From positions 5,880 through 69,879 of the forward strand of contig JAHZFK010000015.1 in assembly GCA_019421385.1 (NCBI GenBank): a DNA stretch of 64,000 bases. Reading direction: 5' to 3'. A program made the position numbers and the translations under genes. Positions 15,819-26,062 of the stretch are shown here, in pieces. The notes under the pieces were generated by a model. The model had not been told where the DNA came from, did no database searches, and saw only the letters and a program-made list of their open reading frames with translations. Each line of letters starts with the position of its first letter. The stretch's first letter is position 1. The stretch comes from Clostridiales bacterium (GTDB taxonomy: Bacteria; Bacillota; Clostridia; Oscillospirales; Butyricicoccaceae).

Positions 15819-15912
15819 ACGAAAGGGAGTAGCTCACGCCTGCGGGCGTGGTCGGCATCGTCATTCACGGTCGTATTCTCGACCCGTGCCTACCGGAAGC
15901 AGCGAGACTTTT
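15819..15912 (+). ncRNA. yybP-ykoY (manganese) riboswitch
   Basis: Starts with the class signature GAAAGGGAGTAGCT, followed by a hairpin CACGCCTGCGGGCGTG, a GTCGGCATCG segment, a second arm and the 3' part CCTACCGGAAGCAGCGAGAC, which matches the conserved A-rich/AGC..GAC closing strand of this class. The 3' end overlaps the left arm of the terminator, so aptamer and terminator exclude each other. That gives an ON switch when Mn2+ binds. Confidence 0.78.
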
Positions 15913-15944
15913 ATTGCTCAGGCGCAATAAAAGTCTCTTTTTTT
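15904..15944 (+). terminator. Riboswitch expression-platform terminator
   Basis: GAGACTTTTATTG and CAATAAAAGTCTC around a short loop, then TTTTTTT. It begins inside the aptamer's last helix. Confidence 0.88.
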
Positions 15945-15985
15945 GCGCGTAGATATGCTATCGTAACACTATAGGGGGTTGTATC

Positions 15986-16915
15986 ATGTTATCATTCATC
16001 ATGTTGGTATTCGGCTTTGTCCTGTTGGTCTGGGGCGCGGACAAATTCGTTGCAGGCGCGTCCGCGCTGGCGCGGCGGCTGGGTGTTTCGCCGTTGCTCG
16101 TCGGCCTGACGATCGTCGCCTTCGGCACATCCGCACCCGAGCTGGCCGTCAGCTTGACCGCCGCGTTGCAGGGCGCGAACGAAATCGCGGTCGGCAATGT
16201 TGTCGGCTCGAACATCTTTAATATGCTGATGGTTGCCGGTTTGTCCGCGGTGGTCTGTCCGCTTATCATGGATCGCACGCTGCTGCGGCGCGACTGGCCG
16301 ATCTCTCTGGCGGCGGCGGTGCTGCTGCTCGTGTTCATTGCGCCCGACCTGACCATTTCGCGCATCGAGGGTATTATCCTGCTGGCAGCATTCGCAGTGG
16401 TGCTGGGTACGCAGATCCGCGCGGCGCTGAAAAACCGCGACACGCTCGAAACCGAAGAGGATGAGGTTTCCATGCCGCCGCTGATGATCGGCGTGAACAT
16501 CGTGCTTGGCCTTGCGTGCATCATCATCGGCGGACAGCTGGCCGTCAACGGTGCGACCGGCATCGCGCGCATGTTCGGCCTGTCCGAAACGCTCATCGGC
16601 CTGACCATCGTTGCCATCGGCACCAGCCTGCCCGAGCTGGTCACCTCGCTGGTAGCTGCCCGCAAGGGACAAAACGAGATCGCAATGGGCAACGTCATCG
16701 GCTCGAACATCTTTAATCTGCTGCTCATCCTCGGCGTTTCTGCTACGATCACGCCGATTCCGGTGCAGGCGACCTCGATCATCGACGCATTGGTACTCAT
16801 CGGCATCAGCATCGTATTTTACCTTCCCGCGCGCCGCGGCAAGCTCGGCCGCGCGCCCGGTGCGATCATGGCGCTGACCTATGTTGTCTACACCGCATAC
16901 CTGATTATTCGATAA
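15986..16915 (+). CDS. CaCA-family cation antiporter (YrbG-like), probably Ca2+/Na+ or Mn2+ exporting
   Basis: 309 residues, ten or so transmembrane segments in two inverted repeats. Each repeat has the family signature: GTSAPELAVSLTAALQGANEIAVGNVVGSNIFN and GTSLPELVTSLVAARKGQNEIAMGNVIGSNIFN. The acidic residues in these motifs bind the exchanged cation. Family members are annotated as calcium/sodium antiporters, but the manganese-type riboswitch directly upstream suggests that Mn2+ is exported here or at least triggers expression (inference). ATG at 15986 follows AGGGGG. Confidence 0.9.
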   Translation: MLSFIMLVFGFVLLVWGADKFVAGASALARRLGVSPLLVGLTIVAFGTSAPELAVSLTAALQGANEIAVGNVVGSNIFNMLMVAGLSAVVCPLIMDRTLLRRDWPISLAAAVLLLVFIAPDLTISRIEGIILLAAFAVVLGTQIRAALKNRDTLETEEDEVSMPPLMIGVNIVLGLACIIIGGQLAVNGATGIARMFGLSETLIGLTIVAIGTSLPELVTSLVAARKGQNEIAMGNVIGSNIFNLLLILGVSATITPIPVQATSIIDALVLIGISIVFYLPARRGKLGRAPGAIMALTYVVYTAYLIIR

Positions 16916-16920
16916 AATGC

Positions 16921-16946
16921 AAAAAGACGCCTGCGGGCGTCTTTTT
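16921..16946 (+). terminator. Antiporter terminator
   Basis: AAAAAGACGCC TGCG GGCGTCTTTTT. Confidence 0.88.
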
Positions 16947-16977
16947 ACATACCGGCATTCGTTCACAAAAAATTTGT

Positions 16978-17005
16978 TTGTTTCCCGTCCATTGTGTGTT
17001 ATAAT
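16978..17005 (+). promoter_or_regulatory. secA promoter
   Basis: TTGTTT (16978-16983), 16-bp spacer, extended -10 TGTTATAAT (TATAAT at 17000-17005). Confidence 0.65.
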
Positions 17006-17060
17006 AAATTCCGTATGAACGAACGGGGACTTTTGTCCCTTTTGAAAGGCTGAAGTAAGA

Positions 17061-19817
<2,757 letters not shown>

Positions 19818-19821
19818 AAAG

Positions 19822-19855
19822 AAAGAGGGAAACCCGCGGGTTTCCCTCTTTTTTC
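19822..19855. terminator. secA / ruvX bidirectional terminator
   Basis: AAAGAGGGAAACCC GC GGGTTTCCCTCTTTTTT between convergent genes. Confidence 0.85.
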
Positions 19856-19864
19856 TTTTCGTTT

Positions 19865-20284
19865 TTAGTTTTGTCGGCGTTTGAAATCCAGATAGCCCTG
19901 CAAAATCAGGCTTGCCGCGACCGCGTCCACGGTCTGGCGGTGTTTTTTCGCCTTTTTGCCTGTCTGGTGCAGAATATCATGCGCCGCGACCGTTGTGCGC
20001 CGCTCGTCCCACAGCGTCACGGGCAGCCCGGTGCGTTCGCGCAGCGTTTCCGCCAGCGCTTCGCATTTTTCCGCGCGCGGCCCGGCCGTGCCGTCCATGT
20101 TTTTCGGCCAGCCCAGCACGATCTCTTCGATGCGGTTCTCCTGCACAAACGACACCAGCTTGTCGACCAGCTTATCATAGTTCCATTCGTGAATGACGCT
20201 CGGCGAACCGGCCAGAAACCCCGATGGGTCGGAAATCGAAAGCCCGGTGCGCGCATCGCCGTAATCAATACCCAAAATACGCAT
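19865..20284 (-). CDS. ruvX: Putative pre-16S rRNA nuclease / Holliday junction resolvase YqgF
   Basis: 139 residues, the usual size. RNase H-like fold with the N-terminal MRILGIDYGDARTGLSISD, the LGWPKNMDGT loop and a C-terminal DAVAASLILQ containing the last acidic residue. Family members mature 16S rRNA 5' ends and were first proposed as Holliday resolvases. The ATG at 20284 follows AGGAGT; the longer open frame upstream is not homologous. Confidence 0.93.
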   Translation of the reverse strand: MRILGIDYGDARTGLSISDPSGFLAGSPSVIHEWNYDKLVDKLVSFVQENRIEEIVLGWPKNMDGTAGPRAEKCEALAETLRERTGLPVTLWDERRTTVAAHDILHQTGKKAKKHRQTVDAVAASLILQGYLDFKRRQN

Positions 20285-20365
20285 GTGAATACTCCTATAT
20301 CTTGTGGAATAAGCTAAGTATATCATAAAAACGCAAAAAAACCAGCACTTTATTGAGAAAAACCC

Positions 20366-20394
20366 TTGACCGCCGGTTTTCTCCATGCTATACT
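20366..20394 (+). promoter_or_regulatory. Promoter of rpmG-secE-nusG
   Basis: TTGACC (20366-20371), 17-bp spacer, TATACT (20389-20394). Confidence 0.7.
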
Positions 20395-20397
20395 TGA

Positions 20398-20421
20398 AGA
20401 ACCTATGCAGGTTCTTTTTTT
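20398..20421 (+). terminator. Hairpin with T-run at the very start of the rpmG transcript
   Basis: AAGAACC TATGCA GGTTCTTTTTTT lies at the expected transcription start. It could be an early attenuator or a 5'-end stabiliser; uncertain. Confidence 0.35.
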
Positions 20422-20544
20422 GCGCCCATTTTTCGTGTGTCTCGGAAAAAGGGTCTGGAACACTGGCAAAGGGAGGCAAATTGTCCCGCGCCCGGCCAAA
20501 GGGGCACGGGAAGGGACGAATATTAAAAGGAGGTGCCGTTATTT

Positions 20545-20694
20545 ATGCGCGTGAAAATTACGCTGGCCTGCACCGAGTGCAAGCAAAGAAACTATGACAC
20601 AAACAAGAACAAGAAGAACAACCCGGACCGTATGGAAATGAACAAGTACTGCCGTTTCTGCCGGAAGCACACGCTGCACCGCGAAACGAAGTAA
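20545..20694 (+). CDS. rpmG: 50S ribosomal protein L33
   Basis: 49 residues: MRVKITLACTECKQRNYDT at the start and MNKYCRFCRKHTLHRETK at the end, with two CxxC pairs that bind zinc in the C+ form of L33. AAAAGGAGG lies upstream. First gene of the rpmG-secE-nusG-rplK-rplA series, the common clostridial order. No tRNA-Trp gene is found between it and secE. Confidence 0.96.
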   Translation: MRVKITLACTECKQRNYDTNKNKKNNPDRMEMNKYCRFCRKHTLHRETK

Positions 20695-20712
20695 GAGAAA
20701 GGAAGTAGCTTC

Positions 20713-20943
20713 ATGGCTGAAGAAACCAAGGCGAAAAAGCCCGGTCTCTTTGCGCGTATCGGCAAGTGGTTCCGCGAGCTCAAGAGCGAGTGCCGTAAGA
20801 TCGTATGGCCCACCCGCCAGCAGACCGTGAATAACACGCTGGTAGTTATTGCCTGCGTCATCGTGGTCGGTATCTTCATCTGGGTGCTCGATATCGTGTT
20901 CGGTCTCGGCGTTCAGACGCTGCTCAAAGCTTTCGCCGCCTAA
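20713..20943 (+). CDS. secE: Preprotein translocase subunit SecE
   Basis: Clamp subunit of the SecYEG channel. 76 residues with the conserved amphipathic helix FRELKSECRKIVWPTRQQ followed by one transmembrane helix (TLVVIACVIVVGIFIWVLD), as in Gram-positive single-span SecE. AAAGGAAG before the ATG. It is 18 bp after rpmG and 12 bp before nusG. Confidence 0.97.
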   Translation: MAEETKAKKPGLFARIGKWFRELKSECRKIVWPTRQQTVNNTLVVIACVIVVGIFIWVLDIVFGLGVQTLLKAFAA

Positions 20944-20955
20944 AAGGAGGCATTT

Positions 20956-21492
20956 ATGTCAGACGCTGCAAAATGGTATGTGGTGCACACATACTCCGGC
21001 TACGAAAACAAAGTAGCCTCTTCGATCGAAAAAGCGGTCGAAAACCGCAAGCTGCATGACCTGATTCAAGCCGTCAACATCCCGACCGAAACGGTCACGG
21101 AGGTCAAGGACGGCAAAAGCCGTGAGGTCGAGCGCAAGCTCTTTCCGGGCTACGTGCTTGTCAAAATGGTTATGACTGACGAAACCTGGTATCTGGTTCG
21201 CAATACCCGCGGCTGCACCGGTTTTGTCGGACAGGACAAGTCCGGCGGCTCCAAGCCCATTCCGCTGACCGATGACGAGATCGCAGCAATGGGCGTTGAG
21301 AAGCGTGAGATCGAGGTAAACTACGCACCCGGCGACAGCGTGCGCGTCATCGACGGCGCACTGGCTGGATTTATCGGCGTTGTATCGTCGGTGGAAGCGG
21401 ATAAGAACAAGGTGAATGTAACGGTTTCCATGTTCGGCCGCGAAACCCCTGTTGAGCTGGAACTCGACCAGGTCGAGACGCTCGACGAGTAA
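20956..21492 (+). CDS. nusG: Transcription termination/antitermination protein NusG
   Basis: 178 residues. N-terminal NGN domain (AKWYVVHTYSGYENKVASSIE, LFPGYVLVKM, WYLVRNTRGCTGFVG) and C-terminal KOW domain (PGDSVRVIDGALAGFIGVVSSV). Binds RNA polymerase and modulates pausing and termination; couples to ribosomes through S10. AAAGGAGG upstream of the ATG. Confidence 0.97.
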   Translation: MSDAAKWYVVHTYSGYENKVASSIEKAVENRKLHDLIQAVNIPTETVTEVKDGKSREVERKLFPGYVLVKMVMTDETWYLVRNTRGCTGFVGQDKSGGSKPIPLTDDEIAAMGVEKREIEVNYAPGDSVRVIDGALAGFIGVVSSVEADKNKVNVTVSMFGRETPVELELDQVETLDE

Positions 21493-21542
21493 AACATTCT
21501 TCCGGCATCTGGCCGGAAATGCGCGCTGAAGGCGCGCGGCAA

Positions 21543-21581
21543 GTGGGAGAGCTCCCGCAGAAGGGACTCGCCAATTACCAC
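21543..21581 (+). promoter_or_regulatory. L1-binding-site mimic before rplK
   Basis: GTGGGAG (21543-21549) and ATTACCAC (21574-21581) can form the same stem and internal loop as the L1 stalk of 23S rRNA, which has GUGGGAG opposite AAUACCAC. It is 26 bp before rplK and preceded by two hairpins. Likely autoregulation by L1 (inference). Confidence 0.6.
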
Positions 21582-21607
21582 ATTTATTGAAGGAGGAACC
21601 TTTCAAC

Positions 21608-22033
21608 ATGGCACAGAAAGTAGTAGGTTATATTAAGCTCCAGATTCCCGCAGGCAAGGCAACCCCGGCTCCCCCGGTAGGTCCGGCTCTCGGCCAGCAT
21701 GGCGTCAACATCATGGCGTTCACCAAGGAATTCAACGAGCGCACCAAGAACGATGCCGGTATGATCATCCCGGTTATCATCACGGTTTACGCTGACCGTT
21801 CGTTCAGCTTCGTCACCAAGACCCCCCCGGCACCGGTTCTGATCAAGAAGGCTTGCGGCATCGAGTCCGGTTCGGCCGTTCCGAACAAGACCAAGGTTGC
21901 CAAGCTTTCCAAGGCTGACTGCCAGAAGATCGCAGAGACCAAGATGCCTGACCTGAACGCTGCTTCCCTGGAAGCTGCGATGAGCATGATCGCAGGCACT
22001 GCCCGTTCCATGGGTATCACGGTCGAGGAATAA
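21608..22033 (+). CDS. rplK: 50S ribosomal protein L11
   Basis: 141 residues, N terminus MAQKVVGYIKLQIPAGKATPAPPVGPALGQHGVNIM and C-terminal RNA-binding domain ending IAGTARSMGITVEE. Part of the GTPase-associated centre. ATG at 21608 is preferred to an in-frame codon seven triplets upstream because AGGAGG is spaced for it. Confidence 0.98.
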   Translation: MAQKVVGYIKLQIPAGKATPAPPVGPALGQHGVNIMAFTKEFNERTKNDAGMIIPVIITVYADRSFSFVTKTPPAPVLIKKACGIESGSAVPNKTKVAKLSKADCQKIAETKMPDLNAASLEAAMSMIAGTARSMGITVEE

Positions 22034-22088
22034 GTTTTAAGATAAGCTGAATGGATTTTGACCGCGCTTTTTGCAGGCGCCGGTCAAA

Positions 22089-22126
22089 GTGGGAGGGTTA
22101 GGTTTAGCCTATTCCCGCATTACCAC
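22089..22126 (+). promoter_or_regulatory. L1-binding-site mimic before rplA
   Basis: GTGGGAG (22089-22095) and ATTACCAC (22119-22126) enclose a small hairpin, directly before the AGGAGG of rplA. Same signature as the site before rplK. Preceded by a hairpin TTGACCGCGC/GCGCCGGTCAA. Confidence 0.6.
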
Positions 22127-22142
22127 TTAAGGAGGATTTATT

Positions 22143-22838
22143 GTGCATAAAGGTAAAAAGTATGTAGACAGCGCAAAGACCATTGATCGTTCCAAGCTGT
22201 ACGATCCGGCAGAAGCGCTTGCCACTGTTGTTTCCACTGCCAAGGCCAAGTTCGACGAGACCATCGAGCTGCACGTCAAGCTGGGCGTTGACTCCCGTCA
22301 CGCTGATCAGCAGGTTCGCGGCGCGATCGTTCTGCCGCACGGCACCGGCAAGAATGTCCGCGTTGCTGTTTTCGCTAAGGGCGCAAAGGCAGACGAGGCT
22401 CTGGCTGCCGGCGCTGACATCGTTGGCGCTGAGGACCTGATGGAGCGCATCCAGAAGGAGAACTTCTTTGAATTCGACGTTGTTATCGCTACCCCGGACA
22501 TGATGGGTCTGGTTGGCCGTCTGGGCCGCGTGCTCGGTCCTAAGGGCCTGATGCCGAACCCGAAGGCTGGTACGGTTTCCATGGACGTTGCTAAGGCAGT
22601 TCAGGAGTCCAAGGCTGGTAAGATCGAGTACCGTCTGGACAAGACCAACATCATCCACTGCCCGATCGGCAAGGCTTCTTTCGGCGCTGAGAAGCTGCAG
22701 GACAACTTCGACGCACTGATGGGCGCGATCATCAAGGCGAAGCCGGCTGCTGCCAAGGGTCAGTATGTCCGCTCCTGCGTTGTGGCTTCCACCATGGGCC
22801 CCGGCGTAAAGGTCAACGCTGCTAAGCTGATGGCGTAA
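22143..22838 (+). CDS. rplA: 50S ribosomal protein L1
   Basis: 231 residues from a GTG start with AGGAGG upstream. Contains the L1 core VVIATPDMMGLVGRLGRVLGPKGLMPNPKAGTV. L1 forms the mobile stalk near the ribosomal E site and represses its own messenger in other bacteria, which fits the two stalk-like sites upstream. Ends the left part of a ribosomal cluster that is normally continuous with rplJ-rplL. Confidence 0.98.
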   Translation: MHKGKKYVDSAKTIDRSKLYDPAEALATVVSTAKAKFDETIELHVKLGVDSRHADQQVRGAIVLPHGTGKNVRVAVFAKGAKADEALAAGADIVGAEDLMERIQKENFFEFDVVIATPDMMGLVGRLGRVLGPKGLMPNPKAGTVSMDVAKAVQESKAGKIEYRLDKTNIIHCPIGKASFGAEKLQDNFDALMGAIIKAKPAAAKGQYVRSCVVASTMGPGVKVNAAKLMA

Positions 22839-22869
22839 GCGTCTGTTTGATACAGAGTTTATAAGCAAT

Positions 22870-22903
22870 AAAAAGCACGCTGGAAAACCAGCGTGCTTTT
22901 TTT
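22870..22903. terminator. rplA / SLH glycosidase bidirectional terminator
   Basis: AAAAAGCACGCTGG AAAA CCAGCGTGCTTTTTTT between convergent genes. Confidence 0.92.
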
Positions 22904-22917
22904 GCTGTTCTGTCGAA

Positions 22918-24576
22918 TCAGCCCATCATGCGGTATGCGGTTGCAATCGCCTGCTCACGGGTGAACAGACCCTGCGGGTCGAACTTGTTTTCGCCCATAC
23001 CATTCATAATGCCAGCACCCACAACAAAGTTGATGCCCTCGTGCGCCCACGACGAGATCTGCGATTCATCCGCCCACACATTGGAGGATTCGCCGCCGGG
23101 CAGATTGATCTTATTGGCCGCACCCATCAGGATTTTGGCCGCCTGCTCACGGGTCAGGCTCTCGTTCGGACTGAACTTGTTGTTGCCCACGCCGTTGATG
23201 ATACCGAAGCGGTAGCAGGCCAGCACGCTGGCATCCCATGTGTCGGTCAGCGCCGCGCGTGCATCATTGTACGAGATACCGGTCAGATAGAGTTCCTTGT
23301 CATAGTCCGCCAGCTTCTTATGCAGCAGCGCGTCGATGATCTGGCAGAACTCCTTGCGGGTGATGTTCTTCTGATAGCCGTTTTGCAGGGTTTCCGGCAC
23401 GATGCCTGCGTTTGCCGCATCGACAACGGTCTGCGCCGCCCAACTGGAAGGCGTATCAAAATCGCGCGGTTGGATGCCCTTGGGCAGCGTACCCGACGAA
23501 TAATCCACAATATGCAGCACATTGGTCAGGTTGCGGCCCGCGCTATGCACGGTCGAACCGCCGATGCTCAGGAAAGTGGAAGCGCCGCCGTCCAGTGCCA
23601 TCGCATCGACTGCGCCCAGTCCCTTGAGGTACTGCGCGATATTGCGCATCGATGCGCTGCTCGCGCTGCCAAGTACCAGCCGGCCGTCGCCCATGATCGC
23701 GGCGAACGAACGGGAGGAAACATAGTCCGGGGACTGCTTGGGATCGGTAAAGTCGCTGTTCTGGTTGCAGACGTCCACGCCGTCCTTGAGCAGGAGCGGG
23801 CCTGCGCCGACACCGTTGACAATATCCGTCCACTCGGAAGCGCTGTCATGCTGCGGTGTGTAGACCGTTTTGCGCACCGCATCGTTGCCGATCTGTGGTT
23901 CAAGCGTATAGGTCACGAGGTTGTTCCACGCGCTCTGGTTCATGACCAGCACGGTCGTGCCCCAGTTCAGCTTAGGCACCGTGCCGCCAACCTGAATGTT
24001 GGTGACCACGCTGTCCTGCATAGTGATGATGCGCGCGCCGGAGGCAACATTGACCGCGCGTCCATACACCGGCGTAAGCAGATAGCTTGCCCACGCGTTG
24101 TTTGCGTCATAGGCGTTGACCGAATATGCCGTAACTGTAGCGCTGTCCTCACCGCGGAACGCGATCTTGGTCTCGATCTTGACGCGGTCGATCAGCGGTG
24201 TGCCGTCCGCGCGGAAGACCAGTGTCGGCTTCTCACCGCCGCCGTTGACCACTTCGCCGCCTTGGATGACGGTCGCATAAACCGTTGCGCCGCCGCTGTA
24301 AGCGTCAAAATAGCCGCCGTTGATGGATGCGACCACGTTTTTGCCGCCCTCAGACGCCTTAGCGCTGACATGGTTGTAAGCCGACTGCGTCTGGAACAGA
24401 CGGTTGTTTGCCAGCGTGACCTCGCCGGTGCGGCCTGCGCCCATTTCCAGATAGACCATCGTGCCGCCCATCGGCAGGCTGGCGCGCTGTGTGCCGCCCG
24501 CTGCGCCCGCAGCCACTGGCAACAGCATCAGTCCGGCACACACAAGACTGAGCACTCGTTTATATAAGGTTCGCAT
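22918..24576 (-). CDS. Secreted phosphodiester glycosidase (NAGPA domain) with three SLH repeats
   Basis: 552 residues. Sec signal peptide (LVCAGLMLLPVAAGAAG), then a phosphodiester glycosidase domain: ASINGGYFDAYSGG, GVGAGPLLLKDG, FAAIMGDGRLVLG and MALDGGASTFLSIGG. The domain is related to the enzyme uncovering mannose-6-phosphate; bacterial members are thought to trim GlcNAc or similar groups from phosphodiester-linked glycans. Three C-terminal SLH repeats (each ending near a TREQ or TRKE motif) anchor it to the cell wall. ATG at 24576 is chosen for AAGGGGG upstream. It lies on the minus strand and splits rplKA from rplJL. Confidence 0.88.
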   Translation of the reverse strand: MRTLYKRVLSLVCAGLMLLPVAAGAAGGTQRASLPMGGTMVYLEMGAGRTGEVTLANNRLFQTQSAYNHVSAKASEGGKNVVASINGGYFDAYSGGATVYATVIQGGEVVNGGGEKPTLVFRADGTPLIDRVKIETKIAFRGEDSATVTAYSVNAYDANNAWASYLLTPVYGRAVNVASGARIITMQDSVVTNIQVGGTVPKLNWGTTVLVMNQSAWNNLVTYTLEPQIGNDAVRKTVYTPQHDSASEWTDIVNGVGAGPLLLKDGVDVCNQNSDFTDPKQSPDYVSSRSFAAIMGDGRLVLGSASSASMRNIAQYLKGLGAVDAMALDGGASTFLSIGGSTVHSAGRNLTNVLHIVDYSSGTLPKGIQPRDFDTPSSWAAQTVVDAANAGIVPETLQNGYQKNITRKEFCQIIDALLHKKLADYDKELYLTGISYNDARAALTDTWDASVLACYRFGIINGVGNNKFSPNESLTREQAAKILMGAANKINLPGGESSNVWADESQISSWAHEGINFVVGAGIMNGMGENKFDPQGLFTREQAIATAYRMMG

Positions 24577-24726
24577 GGTATTCCCCCTTGTAAGAATTTT
24601 CAATCTTAGTTTAACACAATTTTATATCATGCACAATCCTAAAGCCGATTTATTTACACCTTTTGAACATTTCTCCCAAATCGTTGCGGATATCTTGGTT
24701 GTGCAAAATTTATTTTTCATTTTTTC

Positions 24727-24755
24727 TTGACATTCTCTCGCTTGTTCGATATAAT
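24727..24755 (+). promoter_or_regulatory. rplJL promoter
   Basis: TTGACA (24727-24732), 17-bp spacer, TATAAT (24750-24755): full consensus. Confidence 0.88.
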
Positions 24756-24761
24756 ATATGA

Positions 24762-24860
24762 GCTTGGTCAAAGACAGCAGGCAGCCGCAAGGCTTTAAAG
24801 GCGTTTTCCGCCGCCCGCCGAGGTCAACACGGAATGAAATATTACCGTTTTATATGGTTT
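24762..24860 (+). ncRNA. Ribosomal protein L10 leader
   Basis: Contains GGTCAAAGACAGCAGGCAG, a loop with CCGCAAGG..CTTTAAAG, and the closing CCCGCCGAGGTC, the pattern of the Firmicutes L10 leader bound by L10(L12)4. A terminator follows, giving feedback control by attenuation. Confidence 0.8.
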
Positions 24861-24865
24861 TCTGT

Positions 24866-24910
24866 GTACCCTCCCTGTGTCTTTGCACCGGGAGGGTACT
24901 TTTATTTTTT
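24866..24910 (+). terminator. L10 leader attenuator
   Basis: GTACCCTCCC, a 14-base loop, GGGAGGGTAC, then TTTTATTTTTT directly before the AGGAGG of rplJ. Confidence 0.82.
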
Positions 24911-24924
24911 AGGAGGTGAAAAAG

Positions 24925-25512
24925 ATGCCGAATGCAAAGGTTCTGGAAGAGAAGAAGGCTCTGGTTGCGTCTCTGGTAGAGAAGATCAAGAATTCTCCGG
25001 CCGGCGTGCTGGTTGATTACAAGGGCATCAACGTTGAGGATGATACCAAGCTCCGCCGTCAGCTGCGTGAAGCAGGCGTTGAGTATATGGTCATCAAGAA
25101 CACCCTGATCCGCTTTGCGGCGAAGGAACTGGGCTTTGACGCTCTGGAAGAGCACCTGAACGGCACTTCCGCGCTGGCGATTTCGACCACGGACGACGTG
25201 ATCGCACCGGCTAAGATTCTGGGTGACTTCGCGAAGACCCACGAGAACTTCACGATCAAGGCTGGTTACCTGGAAGGTAAGGTAATCGACGAGGCTGAGG
25301 TCAAGAAGCTGGCTAACATGCCGAGCAAGGAAGTTCTGGTTGCTCAGGTTCTGTACAGCTTCAACTTCCCCATTATGCAGCTTGCTATTGCCTGCGATGC
25401 TATCGTTAAGAAGGCAGAGGGCAACGAGGACATGAAGGTAGCCGATTTGGTTGCTGCCAAGGTTCCGGCTGCGGAGGAAGCTGCCGCTGAAGAGGCTCCC
25501 GCTGCGGAGTAA
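24925..25512 (+). CDS. rplJ: 50S ribosomal protein L10
   Basis: 195 residues. Typical N terminus with VASLVEKIKNSPAGVLVDYKG and core EYMVIKNTLIRFAAKELG; an Ala/Glu-rich C-terminal tail. Base of the L7/L12 stalk. The ATG at 24925 has AGGAGG eight bases upstream, better than the GTG three codons earlier. Confidence 0.97.
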   Translation: MPNAKVLEEKKALVASLVEKIKNSPAGVLVDYKGINVEDDTKLRRQLREAGVEYMVIKNTLIRFAAKELGFDALEEHLNGTSALAISTTDDVIAPAKILGDFAKTHENFTIKAGYLEGKVIDEAEVKKLANMPSKEVLVAQVLYSFNFPIMQLAIACDAIVKKAEGNEDMKVADLVAAKVPAAEEAAAEEAPAAE

Positions 25513-25553
25513 TCAAACAAATTTTAAAATAACTTATAATGGAGGTTTATCCC

Positions 25554-25925
25554 ATGACTGTTGCTGAGATTATGGAAGCTGTAAAAGAGCTCAAGGTTAT
25601 GGAGCTCTCTGAGCTGGTAAAGGCTCTGGAAGAAGAATTTGGCGTATCCGCTACCCCGGTTGCCGTTGCAGGTGCTGCTGCTGGCGCTGGCGACGCTGCT
25701 GCTGCTGACGCTAAGACCGATTTCGACGTTGTTCTGGTTGACGCTGGTTCCTCCAAGATCAACGTTATCAAGGTTGTTCGTGAGATCACCGGCCTGGGCC
25801 TGAAGGAAGCCAAGGAGAAGGTTGACTCCGCTCCGCAGACCATCAAGGAAGCTGCTCCGGAAGCTGAGGCGAACGAGATCAAGGAGAAGCTCGAGGCTGC
25901 TGGCGCTAAGGTTGAGCTCAAGTAA
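25554..25925 (+). CDS. rplL: 50S ribosomal protein L7/L12
   Basis: 123 residues. N-terminal dimerisation helices (VAEIMEAVKELKVMELSELVKALEEEFG), an Ala/Gly hinge and the C-terminal factor-binding domain (VVREITGLGLKEAKEKVD). GGAGG upstream of the ATG. In many relatives rpoB follows; here a terminator and an unrelated carrier follow. Confidence 0.98.
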   Translation: MTVAEIMEAVKELKVMELSELVKALEEEFGVSATPVAVAGAAAGAGDAAAADAKTDFDVVLVDAGSSKINVIKVVREITGLGLKEAKEKVDSAPQTIKEAAPEAEANEIKEKLEAAGAKVELK

Positions 25926-25975
25926 TTTTCCGATTGCTCGGCCGGCCCTTTCAGGGCTGCAAGCTGTCTGAAACC

Positions 25976-26014
25976 CGGCAGGTATTGCTGCAAGCAATAC
26001 CTGCCGTTTGTTTT
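25976..26014 (+). terminator. rplJL terminator
   Basis: CGGCAGGTATTGC and GCAATACCTGCCG around TGCAA, then TTTGTTTT. Confidence 0.9.
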
Positions 26015-26021
26015 GTCCTTT

Positions 26022-26036
26022 TGTATACCGTATACA
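26022..26036. promoter_or_regulatory. Palindromic operator candidate
   Basis: TGTATAC-C-GTATACA, 26 bp upstream of the carrier gene. GTATAC-type palindromes are typical for GntR-family repressors (family knowledge); no regulator gene is adjacent. Confidence 0.45.
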
Positions 26037-26062
26037 GATGATTTCGGAAATGAGGCCCTGTT

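Noticed and set aside
20285..20544. A tRNA or small RNA gene before rpmG
   Set aside because: No cloverleaf could be drawn; only a promoter, a short hairpin and the leader are visible.
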